Assembly (NCBI RefSeq): GCF_021272205.1
Contig: NZ_JAJSDX010000007.1
Location: forward strand, 98,670 to 162,669
Direction: 5' to 3'
Source of the DNA: Pantoea sp. Mb-10
GTDB taxonomy: Bacteria; Pseudomonadota; Gammaproteobacteria; Enterobacterales; Enterobacteriaceae
DNA length: 64,000 bases
The translations under genes and the position numbers were made by a program. Below the pieces are notes generated by a model. The model did not search any database. It worked only from the letters and a program-made list of their open reading frames with translations, and was not told the origin of the DNA. Of this stretch, positions 1-11,133 are shown in pieces (the stretch's first letter is position 1; each line of letters opens with the position of its first letter).

Positions 1-935
1 GCGCTTACGCTGGCGGTTTTGCGCAGCCGTGCCACAAAAAAACCTTCGCTGTCAAAAATCTGCGGGAAAACGTGTAAAAATCCTTCTGGCGTCGCGGCCT
101 GTTCGGCACCCGCAAAAAGATCGTTGAGCGGTAAAATATCAACGGCGTCCGGGTAGCGCTGACATAAATCGTGAATCACCTGCTGATTCTCAATCTGATT
201 CAGGGTACAAGTCGAGTAGATCAGCGTACCGCCGGGCTTCAGCGCGTGAAAAGCGCTGTCGATAAGATCGCGCTGCGTCGCGGCAATCGCTTCTGTGCTC
301 TCCAGCGTCCAATTGCGCAGCGCATCGGCATCTTTGCGGATCACGCCTTCGCCGGAGCAGGGCGCATCAAGCAGGATAGCGTCGAACTGCTCCGGCAGCG
401 CGGCACCAAATACCCGGCCATCAAAATGGGTGAGTGCCACACTACTGACGCCACAGCGCGTGACATTTGCATGCAGGACTTTTATCCGGCTGGCGGCGTA
501 TTCATTCGCCAGGATGGCTCCGCGATTAGCCATCAAGGCCGCCATTTGCGTGGTTTTAGAGCCTGGCGCAGCGGCCATATCCATGACCTGTTGCGCCTCA
601 GGTGCGGCGTCAAAGAGCGCGCTGACCGGTAGCATTGAGCTGGCTTCCTGAATGTAAAACAGGCCGCTAAGGTGTTCTGCCACGCTGCCGAGCGGCAGCT
701 CTTCGTTGTCTCGTGCAATCCAGAAGCCTTCAGCGCACCACGGAATGGGCGTGAGTTGCCAGTGGTAGTCGGCCACACGCGCCAGAAAATCGGCCACGCT
801 GATTTTAAGCGTATTGACGCGCAAGCTGCGACGCAGGGGTTGCTGGCTAATGGCAAGAAAGCGCTGAAACTCGGCCTCATCAGGGAGGCTGGCGTGCATC
901 AGCGCCAGAAATTCTTCGGGAAAGCGTTCGGACAC
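1..935 (-). CDS. rsmF: 16S rRNA (cytosine-1407-C5)-methyltransferase RsmF (partial, cut by left edge)
   Basis: The minus-strand frame running leftward from about 935 translates to an RsmF/YebU protein. It shows the RsmF N-terminus with [12 protein letters not shown], a SAM-binding segment ([13 protein letters not shown]), the DAPCSGEG catalytic motif and the STCTL motif with the second cysteine of Nop2/Sun-type m5C methyltransferases. The enzyme methylates C1407 of 16S rRNA in the assembled 30S subunit. The C-terminal third lies outside the window. No ATG fits the N-terminus; a GTG at 933-935 is the best start, with only a weak Shine-Dalgarno. It follows letB in the same orientation, as in E. 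coli, but a hairpin terminator separates the two. Confidence 0.9.
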   Translation of the reverse strand, partial: MSERFPEEFLALMHASLPDEAEFQRFLAISQQPLRRSLRVNTLKISVADFLARVADYHWQLTPIPWCAEGFWIARDNEELPLGSVAEHLSGLFYIQEASSMLPVSALFDAAPEAQQVMDMAAAPGSKTTQMAALMANRGAILANEYAASRIKVLHANVTRCGVSSVALTHFDGRVFGAALPEQFDAILLDAPCSGEGVIRKDADALRNWTLESTEAIAATQRDLIDSAFHALKPGGTLIYSTCTLNQIENQQVIHDLCQRYPDAVDILPLNDLFAGAEQAATPEGFLHVFPQIFDSEGFFVARLRKTASVS

Positions 936-978
936 GGAGATATACCGGCTAAAAAATGGAGGGCGAAGTGTAGCACGT

Positions 979-1012
979 CAAAGAGAAACGGGCAGCCCGA
1001 AGGCTGCCCGTT
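979..1012 (-). terminator. Rho-independent terminator after letB
   Basis: A 10-bp perfect stem (988-997 with 1002-1011) and a 4-base loop lie just past the letB stop. Read on the minus strand the stem is followed by TTTCTCTTT. It probably ends the letA-letB transcript and separates it from rsmF. Confidence 0.75.
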
Positions 1013-1015
1013 GAC

Positions 1016-3649
1016 TTAGTGCGGCTCTGGAATCGCCGTGCCCCAACTGCGCCACTCTTTCGGCGCTTCATCCTGCATCAGGAAATGCTTGTCGGTTCCC
1101 GCCTGCGGTGCCAGCGGCACGGTAGGCGGGGTCGCGAACTGGATCCCACCGCGAATAAACTGTTGGAAGGTCCCGGTCTTCACCACTCCGCCAATCAGGC
1201 CGAAGTCGAGGTTATAACCGGAGGCCAGCCAGAACACCGAGTTGTTACGCACCAGATGCTGGTATTTTTTACTGATACGCAGGGCGATCTGTACGCGATC
1301 GGCCATGTTGCCCAGCGACGTTCCGGTTACCGTACCGACTTCCACGCCGCGGAACAGCACCGGGGTGCCAATCGAGAGCGAGCCTGCCTCAGCGGCATCA
1401 ACAAAGATGTTAAGACCATTGAGGTAGCGCGAGTCAGTGATGGTGCTCTCCTGCAGTTCAAAGGTGCGTGCCGGCTGACCTTTGCCGGGATCGACGTTGA
1501 CATAAGGCTGCAGCAGCGTTTCCAAATGATTCACGCCAGCGGGTGAGATTTCCGGTGACACCACAGAGAAGCGGCTTCCTATGCGGGCGAAATCCTTTAC
1601 GTACTCTGGATAGAGCACCGCTTTGGCCACCACCTGATTGTTGTCATTACTCAGCGCTAACGACTCAACCTGACCAATATTGATGCCCAGGTAGCGAATC
1701 GGCATGCCGGCAGAGAGTTTGCTGGCATCAAAGGTGTGCAGCGTGATTTGACTGCCCACCGCACGCGCCGCGGTCTCTGAAGGATAAAGCGTGCGTTTCA
1801 CGCCCTTAGCCGCCTGCGCGCCAGTAAGATTATCGAAGCTGATCGCCCCTTTTAACGCACGGTTAAGCGGCGAGGCCTGTACCGTTAAGCCGCTGCCATT
1901 GAGCTGCACTTTAGCGCCGCCTTCGGCCCAGAACACGCTCTCGCCAGTGAGCAATTTGCGGTACTGCGGTTCGATGTGAATGGCGATTTCAAACGCATCG
2001 GCGCGCGGAATCACCTCCACCACTTCACCCACCTGAAACTTGCGGTAAAGCACCACCGATCCTGCCTGCACATCCGGCAGACTGCTGGCGGTAAGTTTCA
2101 GCGTAGTAGGCGGTTGATCGCCGACAATTCCTTCTTCGGCGCGTTCTGAATCCGCATAAAGTGGATAGCGAGATGAAGGTTTGCCTTTCGCACCCGGTAC
2201 TAAACGAATGCCGCCGTCAACCCATTCACGCGCGCTGGCACCCAGCACCTGAATGCCATCGAGGCCAAATTTAACATCCAGCCGGCTGTTCACGATGAAT
2301 TTGCTGTCAGCGTGCACCAGCGCGCGGTGCTGCGGATCGATGGCAACGGTAAAACTCACGGCATTCTCATTCAGCTCGCGCGAAATCACTTGGCCGATTT
2401 TCATGCCATAGAGGATCACCGGCTGCCCCGCGTCAATGCCATAGGTCTCTGGCGCGCTTAGCTGGACGGTTAACACATCCGGTTTTTGCAGCAGGGTTTC
2501 ACTGGCGGGCAGGACGCTAAAGTGATCCTGCGGTTCGCCTTCTCCGGGCACCAGTTCCAGGGTATTACCGGTTAACAGGCTGCTCAGATTGGTGTCGGTC
2601 AGGCTCAGTTTCGGCGCGCGCATTTCAATCCGCGTGCCGCTGCGCATCAGGCTGGTTACCGAAGGATCGATGGTCAACTCACCGGTGACTTTGCCACCCG
2701 GTAGCAGTGTCAGTTTCGTCAAGGTGCCCACTTCAAGCCCCTGATACATCAGCGGCGTGCTGTTAGCTTTAAGGTTATCGCCGCTGGGCAAATCCAGGTT
2801 AATTTGTACGCCACGCTGGCTGTGCGCCAGATCGGGATACAGGCGATAATTTTGGTCGGTGTTCGCCTGCTCGCCTTCGGCGGGGGAGTCAAACGCGATA
2901 GCGCCATTCACCAGCGCCGCAAGGCTTTCAAGTTTGACTTTGGCCCCGCTGAGGCTGACATCGGCATCGACACCCGACACGTTCCAGAAACGGCTCTGCT
3001 TTTTAACCAGGTTAACAAAGCGGCGCTCAATCAGCACGTCTACGGTAACGCCATCGTGAGTGCCGTTGATGCTGTAATCGTACACGCGGCCCACCGGAAG
3101 CTTACGGAAATAGACCAGCGAACCGGTGTTCAACGATCCGAGATCCGGCGCGTGTAAGTGGATCATGAGTTCACCGGTGTTCACGCGATATTTGGGCTGC
3201 GTGTCCAGTGCGGTAAAGTGGTCGCGCGCTTTGCCATCTCCGGGCATCATACCGATATAGTTACCGCCTACCAGCGCGTCCAGGCCGGAAACCCCCGCCA
3301 GCGAGGCTTTGGGCGTTACCAGCCAGAACTGGGTATTTTCGCGTAGCGCATCTTGCATATCGCTTTTAATACTGGCTTTGATCTGGATCTTTTTATAGTC
3401 GTCGCTCAGTTCAATGCCCTGAACGGTGCCGACTTCAACCCCTTGATAGCGGATAGGGGTACGGCCCGGCACGATGCCATCTGCCGACTGGAAGTTAATC
3501 GTAATGGTGGTGCCGCGATCCTGATAATTGGTCCACAGCAGCCAGCCAGCAATCAGCAGAGCAATGATGGGCAATAGCCAGAAAGGCGAAATCTTGCGCT
3601 TGTTGCGCAGATTGGCGCTAGTCGGTGTAGTCGGCGTTTCCTGTTGCAT
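1016..3649 (-). CDS. letB: Intermembrane lipid transport protein LetB (seven-MCE-domain tunnel)
   Basis: An 877-residue protein with one N-terminal membrane helix (about residues 22-40) followed by seven tandem MCE domains. Recurring G-x-P-(I/V)-x-(Y/F)-x-G-(V/I)-x-(V/I)-G motifs mark the domains. LetB (formerly YebT) forms a stacked hexameric tube across the periplasm that carries lipids between inner and outer membranes, working with LetA. I chose the ATG at 3649 over the one two codons upstream because it has a GGGA ribosome site and aligns exactly with the E. coli N-terminus and length. Its start lies about 30 bases inside the end of letA, which suggests translational coupling. Confidence 0.95.
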   Translation of the reverse strand: MQQETPTTPTSANLRNKRKISPFWLLPIIALLIAGWLLWTNYQDRGTTITINFQSADGIVPGRTPIRYQGVEVGTVQGIELSDDYKKIQIKASIKSDMQDALRENTQFWLVTPKASLAGVSGLDALVGGNYIGMMPGDGKARDHFTALDTQPKYRVNTGELMIHLHAPDLGSLNTGSLVYFRKLPVGRVYDYSINGTHDGVTVDVLIERRFVNLVKKQSRFWNVSGVDADVSLSGAKVKLESLAALVNGAIAFDSPAEGEQANTDQNYRLYPDLAHSQRGVQINLDLPSGDNLKANSTPLMYQGLEVGTLTKLTLLPGGKVTGELTIDPSVTSLMRSGTRIEMRAPKLSLTDTNLSSLLTGNTLELVPGEGEPQDHFSVLPASETLLQKPDVLTVQLSAPETYGIDAGQPVILYGMKIGQVISRELNENAVSFTVAIDPQHRALVHADSKFIVNSRLDVKFGLDGIQVLGASAREWVDGGIRLVPGAKGKPSSRYPLYADSERAEEGIVGDQPPTTLKLTASSLPDVQAGSVVLYRKFQVGEVVEVIPRADAFEIAIHIEPQYRKLLTGESVFWAEGGAKVQLNGSGLTVQASPLNRALKGAISFDNLTGAQAAKGVKRTLYPSETAARAVGSQITLHTFDASKLSAGMPIRYLGINIGQVESLALSNDNNQVVAKAVLYPEYVKDFARIGSRFSVVSPEISPAGVNHLETLLQPYVNVDPGKGQPARTFELQESTITDSRYLNGLNIFVDAAEAGSLSIGTPVLFRGVEVGTVTGTSLGNMADRVQIALRISKKYQHLVRNNSVFWLASGYNLDFGLIGGVVKTGTFQQFIRGGIQFATPPTVPLAPQAGTDKHFLMQDEAPKEWRSWGTAIPEPH

Positions 3650-4862
3650 GTGCATCCCAGATCAGGCGGCTATCAAGCCACTCCACAGCCATAATGGTCA
3701 GGACAACGGCGGCGCCAAAATAGAGCGCGGCAGGTCCCATGGTAAAAGCCAGAAGCTGATCGCGATTGACCAGCGACATGGTTAAAGCAATAACGAACAA
3801 ATCCAGCATTGACCAGCGGCCAACCCAGGTGACGGCGCGTAGTAAACGAATTCGGGTTTTCAGTCCCTGTTCGCACTTAAAGTGGATGCTTAACAATAAC
3901 GTCAACATCACCAGCACTTTGGTGAAAGGCACCAAAATACTGGCAATAAAGACAACGGCGGCGATCGGCACGTTACCGGAGGCCAAGCCAACAATGCCCG
4001 AGAAAATGGTGTCTTCACGACGCGAACCGTTGACGTACACCACCGAGATGGGCAACAGATTCGCCGGAATCAACAGCACAATCGAAGAGATCAACGCCGC
4101 CCATGATTTCTGCAGGCTATGACGGCGACGATAATCCAGCGGCGTATGGCAGCGCGTACAGCGGCCGCGCGCATCGGGCATGCCGGTGTGATGACAATTC
4201 AAACATACCTGCCAATTTTCCGGCGATTCGGTAGGCACCGCTTGCGGATAATACTGCTCCCAGAGCTGCTCTACGTTGAGGTGAATAAGCGTCAACACGC
4301 TCATGACCGTCAGAGCAATATAGGCTACCAGACCATATCCCACCTCCAGATCCGCATAATCCTGGACTTTAATGGACGCGACCGCGATGCCAATCAGGTA
4401 GATGTCGAGCATGACCCACTCTTTTAGGCGCTCCAGCATGAGCAGCACGGGGCGCAAATTCATCCCCAAGGCATTGCCGACCCACAAATAGCCAATGCCG
4501 GCTACCAAGGTGACAGGCGCGCCAATGGTGCAAAAAGCGACCATAGAGGCGGTCAGAATATTGCCTTGCAGTGCCATCTGCAGGACCCCTTCCAGCAAAC
4601 TGGCATTAATGCGCATCCCCAGGAGCCGGATATCAATCAGCGGCAGGCTGAACGCAAAGGGCATCAGTACCATCATGGTTACGGCCATGGCGGTTAGACG
4701 CGTCATGGACCAGTCGCGTCCATTCTGAATTTGCGCATGACAGCGGGGACAATAAGCCGCTTGGTGCGATTTAACATCCGGTAAGGAAAAAAGGGTATCG
4801 CATTGCGGACAACGCTGATAACGTGCGTGGGGCAACGTCTGGCTGATAGCGTGAATTTTCAT
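3618..4862 (-). CDS. letA: Inner-membrane lipid transport protein LetA (PqiA family)
   Basis: A 414-residue PqiA/YebS-type membrane protein. Two four-cysteine zinc-ribbon-like segments are visible: CPQC...CPRC near residues 19-43, and CLNC...CTRC mid-protein. Each is followed by a block of about four membrane helices, giving the typical duplicated architecture. LetA is the inner-membrane partner that is thought to load or drive lipids through the LetB tube. The gene is first in a two-gene operon and overlaps letB. It is transcribed divergently from msrC across 213 bases. Confidence 0.93.
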   Translation of the reverse strand: MKIHAISQTLPHARYQRCPQCDTLFSLPDVKSHQAAYCPRCHAQIQNGRDWSMTRLTAMAVTMMVLMPFAFSLPLIDIRLLGMRINASLLEGVLQMALQGNILTASMVAFCTIGAPVTLVAGIGYLWVGNALGMNLRPVLLMLERLKEWVMLDIYLIGIAVASIKVQDYADLEVGYGLVAYIALTVMSVLTLIHLNVEQLWEQYYPQAVPTESPENWQVCLNCHHTGMPDARGRCTRCHTPLDYRRRHSLQKSWAALISSIVLLIPANLLPISVVYVNGSRREDTIFSGIVGLASGNVPIAAVVFIASILVPFTKVLVMLTLLLSIHFKCEQGLKTRIRLLRAVTWVGRWSMLDLFVIALTMSLVNRDQLLAFTMGPAALYFGAAVVLTIMAVEWLDSRLIWDAHATGNADYTD

Positions 4863-5075
4863 AAGTGACGCAAAGGCCCATCGTTTGTTACGGTTACCGG
4901 CTGAGGTCTGGCATCGCTGTGCCTGAAATAAAGTGGCACGGGAAAAGCCGTGTCACCGACTGCTAAGGGTATAGTAACTAACAGAATGATTCACCTTGTG
5001 GGGGTGGATTATTAGTGCTTATTTTAATGACTGGGTGACAACGCGCTCACAACAGTGATGAGTTATGGTTGAAAA

Positions 5076-5576
5076 ATGAACAAAAAAGCCTTTTACGAGG
5101 ATCTGCAACGCGACGCCAGCGCTTTGCTGGCGGGAGAGACATCTTTTCTGGCTGCGCTCAGCAATTGCAGTGCGCTGCTGTTTGAACGTCTGGAAGGCGT
5201 TAACTGGGCGGGGTTTTATCTGCTGACGGAAGCCAATACGCTGGTACTCGGGCCCTTCCAGGGCAAAATTGCCTGCGTCAGGATTCCGGTAGGTAAGGGC
5301 GTATGCGGCACCGCCATCGCCGAGGAGCAGGTACAACTGGTTGAGGATGTCCATGCCTTTCCCGGGCACATTGCCTGCGATGCGGCCAGTAATGCTGAAA
5401 TCGTGATTCCTCTGAAAGTGAATGGCACGCTTGTAGGCGTGTTAGATATTGATAGTACGCTTTATTCTCGCTTCGATAATGAGGATAAAGCAGGGCTGGT
5501 CGGCCTTGCGGACGGGCTTTGTGACGTGTTGGCAAAGAGTGATATCGAAAAATTTATTCAGCTAGCGCGTAGCTAA
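5076..5576 (+). CDS. msrC: Free methionine-(R)-sulfoxide reductase MsrC (GAF domain)
   Basis: A 166-residue single-GAF-domain protein of the fRMsr family (YebR). It reduces free L-methionine-(R)-S-oxide to methionine in the cytoplasm using thioredoxin. The family core is present: NWAGFYLL, then CVRIPVGKGVCGTA and HIACDAASNAEIVIPL, which supply the conserved cysteines. Length is normal for the family. It is monocistronic by position, divergent from letA and 96 bases ahead of proQ, which has its own promoter. Confidence 0.93.
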   Translation: MNKKAFYEDLQRDASALLAGETSFLAALSNCSALLFERLEGVNWAGFYLLTEANTLVLGPFQGKIACVRIPVGKGVCGTAIAEEQVQLVEDVHAFPGHIACDAASNAEIVIPLKVNGTLVGVLDIDSTLYSRFDNEDKAGLVGLADGLCDVLAKSDIEKFIQLARS

Positions 5577-5612
5577 TCGACTGGATCACATGGCATTTAG
5601 CGATGTTGTCAT

Positions 5613-5618
5613 TATAAT
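5613..5618 (+). promoter_or_regulatory. Likely -10 element of the proQ promoter
   Basis: A perfect TATAAT lies 54 bases ahead of the proQ start. No good -35 is visible at the right distance (TGGCAT at 5591-5596 is the closest), so activity depends on the -10 match alone. Confidence 0.45.
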
Positions 5619-5672
5619 GTCGCCTGTTCATGCCTGCTCTGGTCGGCAAACCCGTAGTAATCAGGAAATTTC

Positions 5673-6353
5673 ATGGAAAATCAACCTAAGTTGAATAGCA
5701 GTAAAGAAGTGATCGCTTTTTTGGCGGAGCGTTTTCCGCACTGCTTTAGCGCTGAAGGTGAAGCGCGCCCGCTCAAAATCGGCATCTTTCAGGATCTGGT
5801 TGAGCGCGTTCAGGGTGAAAACAACCTGAGCAAAACGCAGTTGCGTTCAGCATTACGCCTTTATACCTCAAGCTGGCGCTATCTTTACGGCATTAAAGCC
5901 GGTGCCACACGCGTCGATCTGGACGGTAACCCCTGCGGTGTGCTGGATGAACAGCACGTTGAGCACGCGCGCAAGCAGCTTGAAGAAGCGAAAGCCCGCG
6001 TTCAGGCCCAGCGCGATCAGCAGAAAGCCAAGAAACGTGAAGCCGGTGAAGAGACCACGGAACGTCGTCCTCGCAAGCCCGCTCCGCGTAAATCTGCTGA
6101 AGGCGATGCGCCACGCAAGCCGCGTGCGCAGACTGCTCGCCCGGCATCGGCTGAACGCAGTGCCGCGCCACGCGCACCGCGTACTCAACCGGTCACTGAT
6201 ACCTCAACCTTGCAACCCGGCCAGAACATCAAAGTGAAAGCAGGCAAAAATGCAATGGATGCTACCATTCTTGAAATTACTAAGGATGGCGTTCGGGTGC
6301 AACTCGCTTCCGGCATGGCAATGATTGTGCGCGCAGAACACTTGCAGTTCTGA
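5673..6353 (+). CDS. proQ: RNA chaperone ProQ
   Basis: A 226-residue global RNA-binding protein that binds structured 3' ends of mRNAs and many small RNAs. The N-terminal FinO/ProQ domain (about residues 5-120) includes the family hallmark [15 protein letters not shown]. It is followed by a very basic, low-complexity linker rich in Arg, Lys, Pro and Ala (about 120-175). A C-terminal Tudor/SH3-like domain ends in [10 protein letters not shown]. The gene lies 19 bases ahead of prc, so the two are probably co-transcribed, as in E. coli. Confidence 0.96.
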   Translation: MENQPKLNSSKEVIAFLAERFPHCFSAEGEARPLKIGIFQDLVERVQGENNLSKTQLRSALRLYTSSWRYLYGIKAGATRVDLDGNPCGVLDEQHVEHARKQLEEAKARVQAQRDQQKAKKREAGEETTERRPRKPAPRKSAEGDAPRKPRAQTARPASAERSAAPRAPRTQPVTDTSTLQPGQNIKVKAGKNAMDATILEITKDGVRVQLASGMAMIVRAEHLQF

Positions 6354-6372
6354 AACGGAGGCTGATCCTGGC

Positions 6373-8412
6373 ATGAACAACTTTTTAAAGATCGGTATGA
6401 TTACGGGCCTGCTGCTGGCGGGCCCTTCCTTTGGCGCAGACAATATTACCCGCGCCGATCAGATTCCACAGTTGCATGAAGAACCTCAGCATCCAACCGT
6501 CAGCGAACGTGTGACCTCGCGTTTTACGCGCTCCCACTACCGTCAGTTCGATCTCAATCAGGATTTTTCGGCCAAGATTTTTGACCGTTATCTCAATCTG
6601 CTCGACTACAACCACAACGTGCTGCTGGCATCCGATGTTGCACAGTTCGCCAGCCAAAAGACCACGCTGGGCGACGAGCTGCGCACCGGCAAGCTGGACG
6701 TGTTTTACAATCTTTATAACCTCGCGCAAAAGCGCCGCTTTGAGCGCTACCAGTACGCACTCAGCGTATTGAATCGCCCAATGAATTTTACCGGCAATGA
6801 CACCATTGACATTGACCGAGCCAAAGCCCCATGGCCGAAAAGCACCGACGAGCTCAATGCGCTGTGGGATGCCAAAGTCAAATATGACGAGCTGAGCCTC
6901 AAGCTGGCGGGCAAAGATGACAGAGATATCCGTGAGACACTGACCAAACGCTACAATTTCGCTATCCGTCGTTTGGCCCAGAGCAACAGCGAAGATGTCT
7001 TCCAATTGGCTATGACGGCTTTCGCGCACGAGATCGATCCCCACACCAACTATCTCTCTCCTCGCAACACGGAGCAGTTCAACACCGAAATGAGCCTGTC
7101 GCTTGAGGGCATTGGTGCGGTGTTGCAAATGGACGATGATTACACCGTCATCAACTCCATGGTGGCCGGTGGACCTGCTGCCAAAAGTAAAGCCATCAGC
7201 GTGGGCGATCGCATTGTTGGTGTGGCACAGCCAGGCAAGCCGATGGAGGATGTCATTGGCTGGCGTCTTGATGACGTCGTGTCAAAAATCAAGGGCCCTA
7301 AAGGGAGCAAAGTACGCCTTGAAATTTTACCGGCGGGTAAGGGCACTAAAACGCGCACGGTTACCCTGACGCGCGAGAAGATTCGCCTTGAAGATCGGGC
7401 CGTCAAGGGTACCGTACACAACGTAGGTAAAGAGAAAGTTGGCGTACTGGATATCCCGGGCTTCTATGTCGGCCTTACGGATGACGTGAAAGTACAGCTG
7501 CAGAAGCTGCAAAAACAAAACGTCGACAGCATTGTTATCGATTTACGTACCAACGGTGGCGGTGCGCTGACAGAGGCGGTGTCGCTCTCCGGCCTGTTTA
7601 TTCCGAGTGGTCCAGTCGTACAAGTTCGTGACAACAATGGCCGCGTGCGTCAAGACAGCGACAACGACGGTGTGGTGTATTACAAAGGGCCGCTGGTGGT
7701 GCTGGTCGATCGCTTTAGCGCCTCGGCTTCGGAAATTTTTGCCGCTGCGATGCAGGATTACGGGCGCGCGCTGATCGTCGGTGAACCGACCTTTGGTAAA
7801 GGGACCGTGCAGCAGTACCGCTCTCTGAACCGCATCTACGATCAGATGCTACGTCCAGAGTGGCCAGCGCTCGGCTCAGTGCAGTACACGATCCAGAAGT
7901 TTTACCGTATCAACGGCGGCAGCACGCAGCGTAAGGGCGTGACGCCCGATCTGCTGATGCCGACCGGCGTTGAAGCGGCGGAAACCGGCGAGAAGTTTGA
8001 AGACAACGCGCTTCCCTGGGACAGCGTTAACGCGGCAACCTACACCAAAACCGGTGATATCTCTCCGCTGGTTCCGCAGTTGACCAAGGAGCATGCTGAC
8101 CGCATCGCTAAAGATCGTGAATTCCAGTACATTCTCAAAGATATCGCGCGTTACGATGCTATGAAAGACAAGCGTAATATTGTCTCTCTGAATTTGGCCC
8201 AGCGTGAGAAAGAGAATCGCGAAGATGACGCGATGCGGCTTGAGCGCATTAACGCGCGCTATCAGGCTGAGGGGAAAGCGCCGCTTAAGCGCCTGGAAGA
8301 TTTGCCCAAAGACTATAAAGAGCCCGATCCTTATCTCGACGAAACGGTAAACATTGCCAACGATCTGGCGCAGTTGGAGAAAAACCAGGCGCCTGCTGAA
8401 ACCAGCAAATAG
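6373..8412 (+). CDS. prc: Periplasmic carboxy-terminal processing protease Prc (Tsp)
   Basis: A 679-residue C-terminal-processing serine protease. It has a Sec signal peptide (about residues 1-22, LLLAGPSFG-A), an N-terminal helical domain, a PDZ domain (about 240-330) and an S41 protease domain. The catalytic serine lies in DRFSASASE near residue 450, with the lysine in GEPTFGKGTVQ near 475. Prc trims FtsI and degrades MepS and SsrA-tagged periplasmic proteins. I used the ATG at 6373, not an upstream in-frame start inside proQ, because it begins at the signal peptide and matches the E. coli N-terminus. Confidence 0.96.
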   Translation: MNNFLKIGMITGLLLAGPSFGADNITRADQIPQLHEEPQHPTVSERVTSRFTRSHYRQFDLNQDFSAKIFDRYLNLLDYNHNVLLASDVAQFASQKTTLGDELRTGKLDVFYNLYNLAQKRRFERYQYALSVLNRPMNFTGNDTIDIDRAKAPWPKSTDELNALWDAKVKYDELSLKLAGKDDRDIRETLTKRYNFAIRRLAQSNSEDVFQLAMTAFAHEIDPHTNYLSPRNTEQFNTEMSLSLEGIGAVLQMDDDYTVINSMVAGGPAAKSKAISVGDRIVGVAQPGKPMEDVIGWRLDDVVSKIKGPKGSKVRLEILPAGKGTKTRTVTLTREKIRLEDRAVKGTVHNVGKEKVGVLDIPGFYVGLTDDVKVQLQKLQKQNVDSIVIDLRTNGGGALTEAVSLSGLFIPSGPVVQVRDNNGRVRQDSDNDGVVYYKGPLVVLVDRFSASASEIFAAAMQDYGRALIVGEPTFGKGTVQQYRSLNRIYDQMLRPEWPALGSVQYTIQKFYRINGGSTQRKGVTPDLLMPTGVEAAETGEKFEDNALPWDSVNAATYTKTGDISPLVPQLTKEHADRIAKDREFQYILKDIARYDAMKDKRNIVSLNLAQREKENREDDAMRLERINARYQAEGKAPLKRLEDLPKDYKEPDPYLDETVNIANDLAQLEKNQAPAETSK

Positions 8413-8427
8413 ATGTTCAGGTAACGG

Positions 8428-8459
8428 AAAAAGCACTGCTAAAGCGGTGCTTTTTTTTT
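8428..8459 (+). terminator. Rho-independent terminator after prc
   Basis: A GC-containing stem with arms around 8429-8438 and 8443-8452 and a 4-base loop, followed by nine T residues, starting 16 bases after the prc stop. Confidence 0.9.
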
Positions 8460-8633
8460 GCATTATGCGTGCTAATGAATGGTGTGAGGCATTGCACAGC
8501 GCAAGACATTTCCTAATGTAAAGTTATGTCTTTTTAGGCACTTAAAGATTAAGGTCGCTTGAAAAGCGCTGTAATGCACATACGATGTATACCCGCGCAT
8601 GAGCGCGAGCACAACTGAGGAAGATTAACGTTT

Positions 8634-9515
8634 ATGATGCGTATTGCGCTTTTCCTGATCACCAACCTGGCGGTGATGTTGGTATTCGGACTGATTCTCA
8701 GTCTGACGGGAATTCAGTCAAGCAGTGTTACGGGTCTGATGATTATGGCAGGTCTGTTTGGCTTTGGCGGTGCGTTTGTTTCACTGCTAATGTCCAAATG
8801 GATGGCGCTGCGGTCTGTAGGCGGTGAAGTGATTGAACAGCCGCGCACCGAGCAGCAACGCTGGCTGATGGAAACCGTTAGTCGTCAGGCGCAGCAGGCT
8901 GGTGTAGCGATGCCGCAGGTTGCGATTTATCACGCACCGGATATCAACGCCTTCGCCACAGGCGCACGTCGTGACGCCTCGCTGATCGCCGTGTCCACGG
9001 GACTCTTGCAAAACATGAGCCGCGATGAGGCAGAGGCGGTACTGGCGCATGAAATGGCCCACATCGCGAACGGGGACATGGTGACGATGACGCTGCTACA
9101 AGGCGTGGTGAACACCTTTGTTATCTTCATTTCGCGCATTATCGCCCAAATCGCTGCGGGCTTTATGTCCGGCGACCGGGAGGGTGAAGAGAGCAGTAAC
9201 GGTAATCCGTTCGTGTTCTTTGCGGTGTCCATGGTGCTGGAGCTGGTGTTTGGCATTCTTGCCAGCATCATCACCATGTGGTTCTCACGTCATCGTGAAT
9301 TCCACGCTGACGCCGGCTCTGCGAAGCTGGTGGGGCGTGAGAAGATGATTGCAGCGCTGCAGCGCCTGAAAACCAGCTATGAACCTCAAGAGCCGGGTAA
9401 CATGGCGGCGTTTTGTATCAACGGCAAAAATAAATCGCTGAGCGAAATGTTTATGTCGCACCCGCCGTTGGATAAACGCATTGAAGCCCTGCGTAACGGC
9501 GATTATCTTAAGTAA
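8634..9515 (+). CDS. htpX: Membrane zinc metalloprotease HtpX
   Basis: A 293-residue M48B-family inner-membrane protease that helps FtsH degrade misfolded membrane proteins. Two N-terminal helices (about 5-25 and 33-55) precede the zinc motif HEMAH near residues 140-144. Two further hydrophobic segments and the third zinc ligand region [11 protein letters not shown] follow. Length and N-terminus match E. coli. The 221-base upstream region contains only a partial CpxR-like match (GTAAA at about 8519 followed by a poor second half), so Cpx control is known for the family but not shown here. Confidence 0.96.
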   Translation: MMRIALFLITNLAVMLVFGLILSLTGIQSSSVTGLMIMAGLFGFGGAFVSLLMSKWMALRSVGGEVIEQPRTEQQRWLMETVSRQAQQAGVAMPQVAIYHAPDINAFATGARRDASLIAVSTGLLQNMSRDEAEAVLAHEMAHIANGDMVTMTLLQGVVNTFVIFISRIIAQIAAGFMSGDREGEESSNGNPFVFFAVSMVLELVFGILASIITMWFSRHREFHADAGSAKLVGREKMIAALQRLKTSYEPQEPGNMAAFCINGKNKSLSEMFMSHPPLDKRIEALRNGDYLK

Positions 9516-9533
9516 CCGATTTGTGTGTTTAAT

Positions 9534-9565
9534 CAGGGGCGCCGACAGGCGCCCCTGCTGTTTTA
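9534..9565 (+). terminator. Rho-independent terminator after htpX
   Basis: A perfect 10-bp GC-rich stem (9534-9543 with 9548-9557), a 4-base loop and a short T run, 18 bases past the htpX stop. It also separates htpX from the convergent yebQ. Confidence 0.8.
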
Positions 9566-10945
9566 TGATGCCGCAACAGTGCGCCCTGAACGCATCCGCG
9601 TCAGGCTGACCAAGGCCGCCACGCCGGCAAATCCGCCCGCCAATAACAGAGACGCATGCGTACCTTGCTGGTTGAACAGATTGAACATCCACGCCACCAG
9701 CGCCGCGCCGCTGCTCTGTCCCACTAAGCGTGCGGTGCCAAGCATGCCGCTGGCTCCCCCGCTGCGATGACGGGGAGCCGAAGAGATAATGGTGTGATTA
9801 TTGGGCGACTGGAAAAGGCCGAAGCCTGCGCCGCACAGCAGCATGCGCCAGATGATATCCACATCGCTGGGTTGCGTGGGGAGAACGGCAAGTAAGAACA
9901 ACCCTAATGAGAACATTGTAAGCCCGAGCCCGCCCAGCAATCCTGCATGAAAGCGTTCAATCAAGCGGCCCGCTATTGGCGCCATCACCATTGTGGCTAG
10001 CGGCCAAGGCGTTAACAGCAAGCCCGTGGCGACTTCGCTCCGGCCGAGCGTGTTCTGCAAAAAGAACGGCAGTGCAACCATCGCGAGCATCTGCGCGCAG
10101 AAAGCACACACCGAGGTGCAAATCGACAGTGAAAACACGGGGATTCGCAGCAAATCCACGGGAAGCAACGGTACTGACATCGTGAGCTGCCGACGAATAA
10201 ATACCACGCCCACAATCGCCAGCGCGATGAGTTCAATCAGGCCCAGCGTACCGCTTTGTCCTTGGGCAAAGCCACTCAGCGCCGCGATCAGTAACCCGAA
10301 AAACAGAGCGTTCATGATCGCGCTTGGAATATCAAACTTCTGCTGTTTGGCCTTCTGCGGATTATCGGGCAGAAAGCGCAATGCCAACCACAGCGCAATC
10401 ACGCCCAAAGGCACATTAATCAAAAACAGCCACTGCCAGCTGGCCACGGAGAGGATGGCGGCGGCGACGGTGGGCCCAGCCGCACTTGAAACGGCGACAA
10501 TCAACGAATTGATTGCCATGCCGCGGCCCAAAAAGCGCTGCGGATAGATAATGCGGATCAGTGCGGTATTGACGCTCATCAGCGCCGCTCCGCCAAACCC
10601 TTGCATCACGCGCGCGACGGTGAGCACCGACAGGCTGTTGGAAACTGCACAGAACAGCGATGTCGCCATAAACAGCATTAAACCCACCTGATAAACCCGG
10701 CGGTAGCCAAGCATATCGCCCAGAAACGCCAGCGGAAGCAGCGCGATCACGATGGCTATCTGATAGGCATTCACAATCCAAATGGATTGCGCTGGGCTCG
10801 CGTGTAAATCTCTGGCAATCGTGGGCAACGCAACATTGGCAATCGCGCCATCCAGCACTGCCATCATGATGCCTAAAGCAATCGTAATAATCGCGCCATA
10901 GCGCCGGGGCGTGGGTAGCCCATCTTGAGAACCGGTAGGAGACAT
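9563..10945 (-). CDS. yebQ: MFS drug-efflux-type transporter YebQ (DHA2/EmrB-QacA family)
   Basis: A 460-residue major facilitator with many hydrophobic helices. It has the motif-A-like loop LGDMLGYRRVYQVGL between helices 2 and 3 and the DHA2-type N-terminus (MMAVLDGAIANVALPTIA). Helix count is consistent with 12-14 segments. Its position between htpX and kdgR, on the minus strand, is that of E. coli yebQ. Substrate is unknown. The promoter region is shared with the divergent kdgR (188 bases). Confidence 0.85.
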   Translation of the reverse strand: MSPTGSQDGLPTPRRYGAIITIALGIMMAVLDGAIANVALPTIARDLHASPAQSIWIVNAYQIAIVIALLPLAFLGDMLGYRRVYQVGLMLFMATSLFCAVSNSLSVLTVARVMQGFGGAALMSVNTALIRIIYPQRFLGRGMAINSLIVAVSSAAGPTVAAAILSVASWQWLFLINVPLGVIALWLALRFLPDNPQKAKQQKFDIPSAIMNALFFGLLIAALSGFAQGQSGTLGLIELIALAIVGVVFIRRQLTMSVPLLPVDLLRIPVFSLSICTSVCAFCAQMLAMVALPFFLQNTLGRSEVATGLLLTPWPLATMVMAPIAGRLIERFHAGLLGGLGLTMFSLGLFLLAVLPTQPSDVDIIWRMLLCGAGFGLFQSPNNHTIISSAPRHRSGGASGMLGTARLVGQSSGAALVAWMFNLFNQQGTHASLLLAGGFAGVAALVSLTRMRSGRTVAAS

Positions 10946-11133
10946 AATCGTGAGAAGTGAAGTCAGTGAATATCATCATGCTAATCAATTTTGCGTCGAA
11001 ATGCATGGCGCGCGCCGATAAAAAAGTAAGAGCGAATATGTCGCGGGCAGCATGCGTTGCTGAGCGGAATCAGATAAGCCTATACTGGCGTTTCTGTTCT
11101 GATTTTTTTGAAACACGGTAAAGGACGTACACC

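Noticed and set aside
171..651. Two plus-strand open frames of 153 and 118 codons at the left edge
   Set aside because: Both are opposite rsmF, whose minus-strand translation carries all expected methyltransferase motifs.
6385..7128. 247-codon minus-strand open frame opposite prc
   Set aside because: Antisense to the well-supported prc gene; no motif and no ribosome site.
8517..8533. CpxR box ahead of htpX
   Set aside because: Only one GTAAA half is good; the second half matches poorly, so I do not annotate it as a site.
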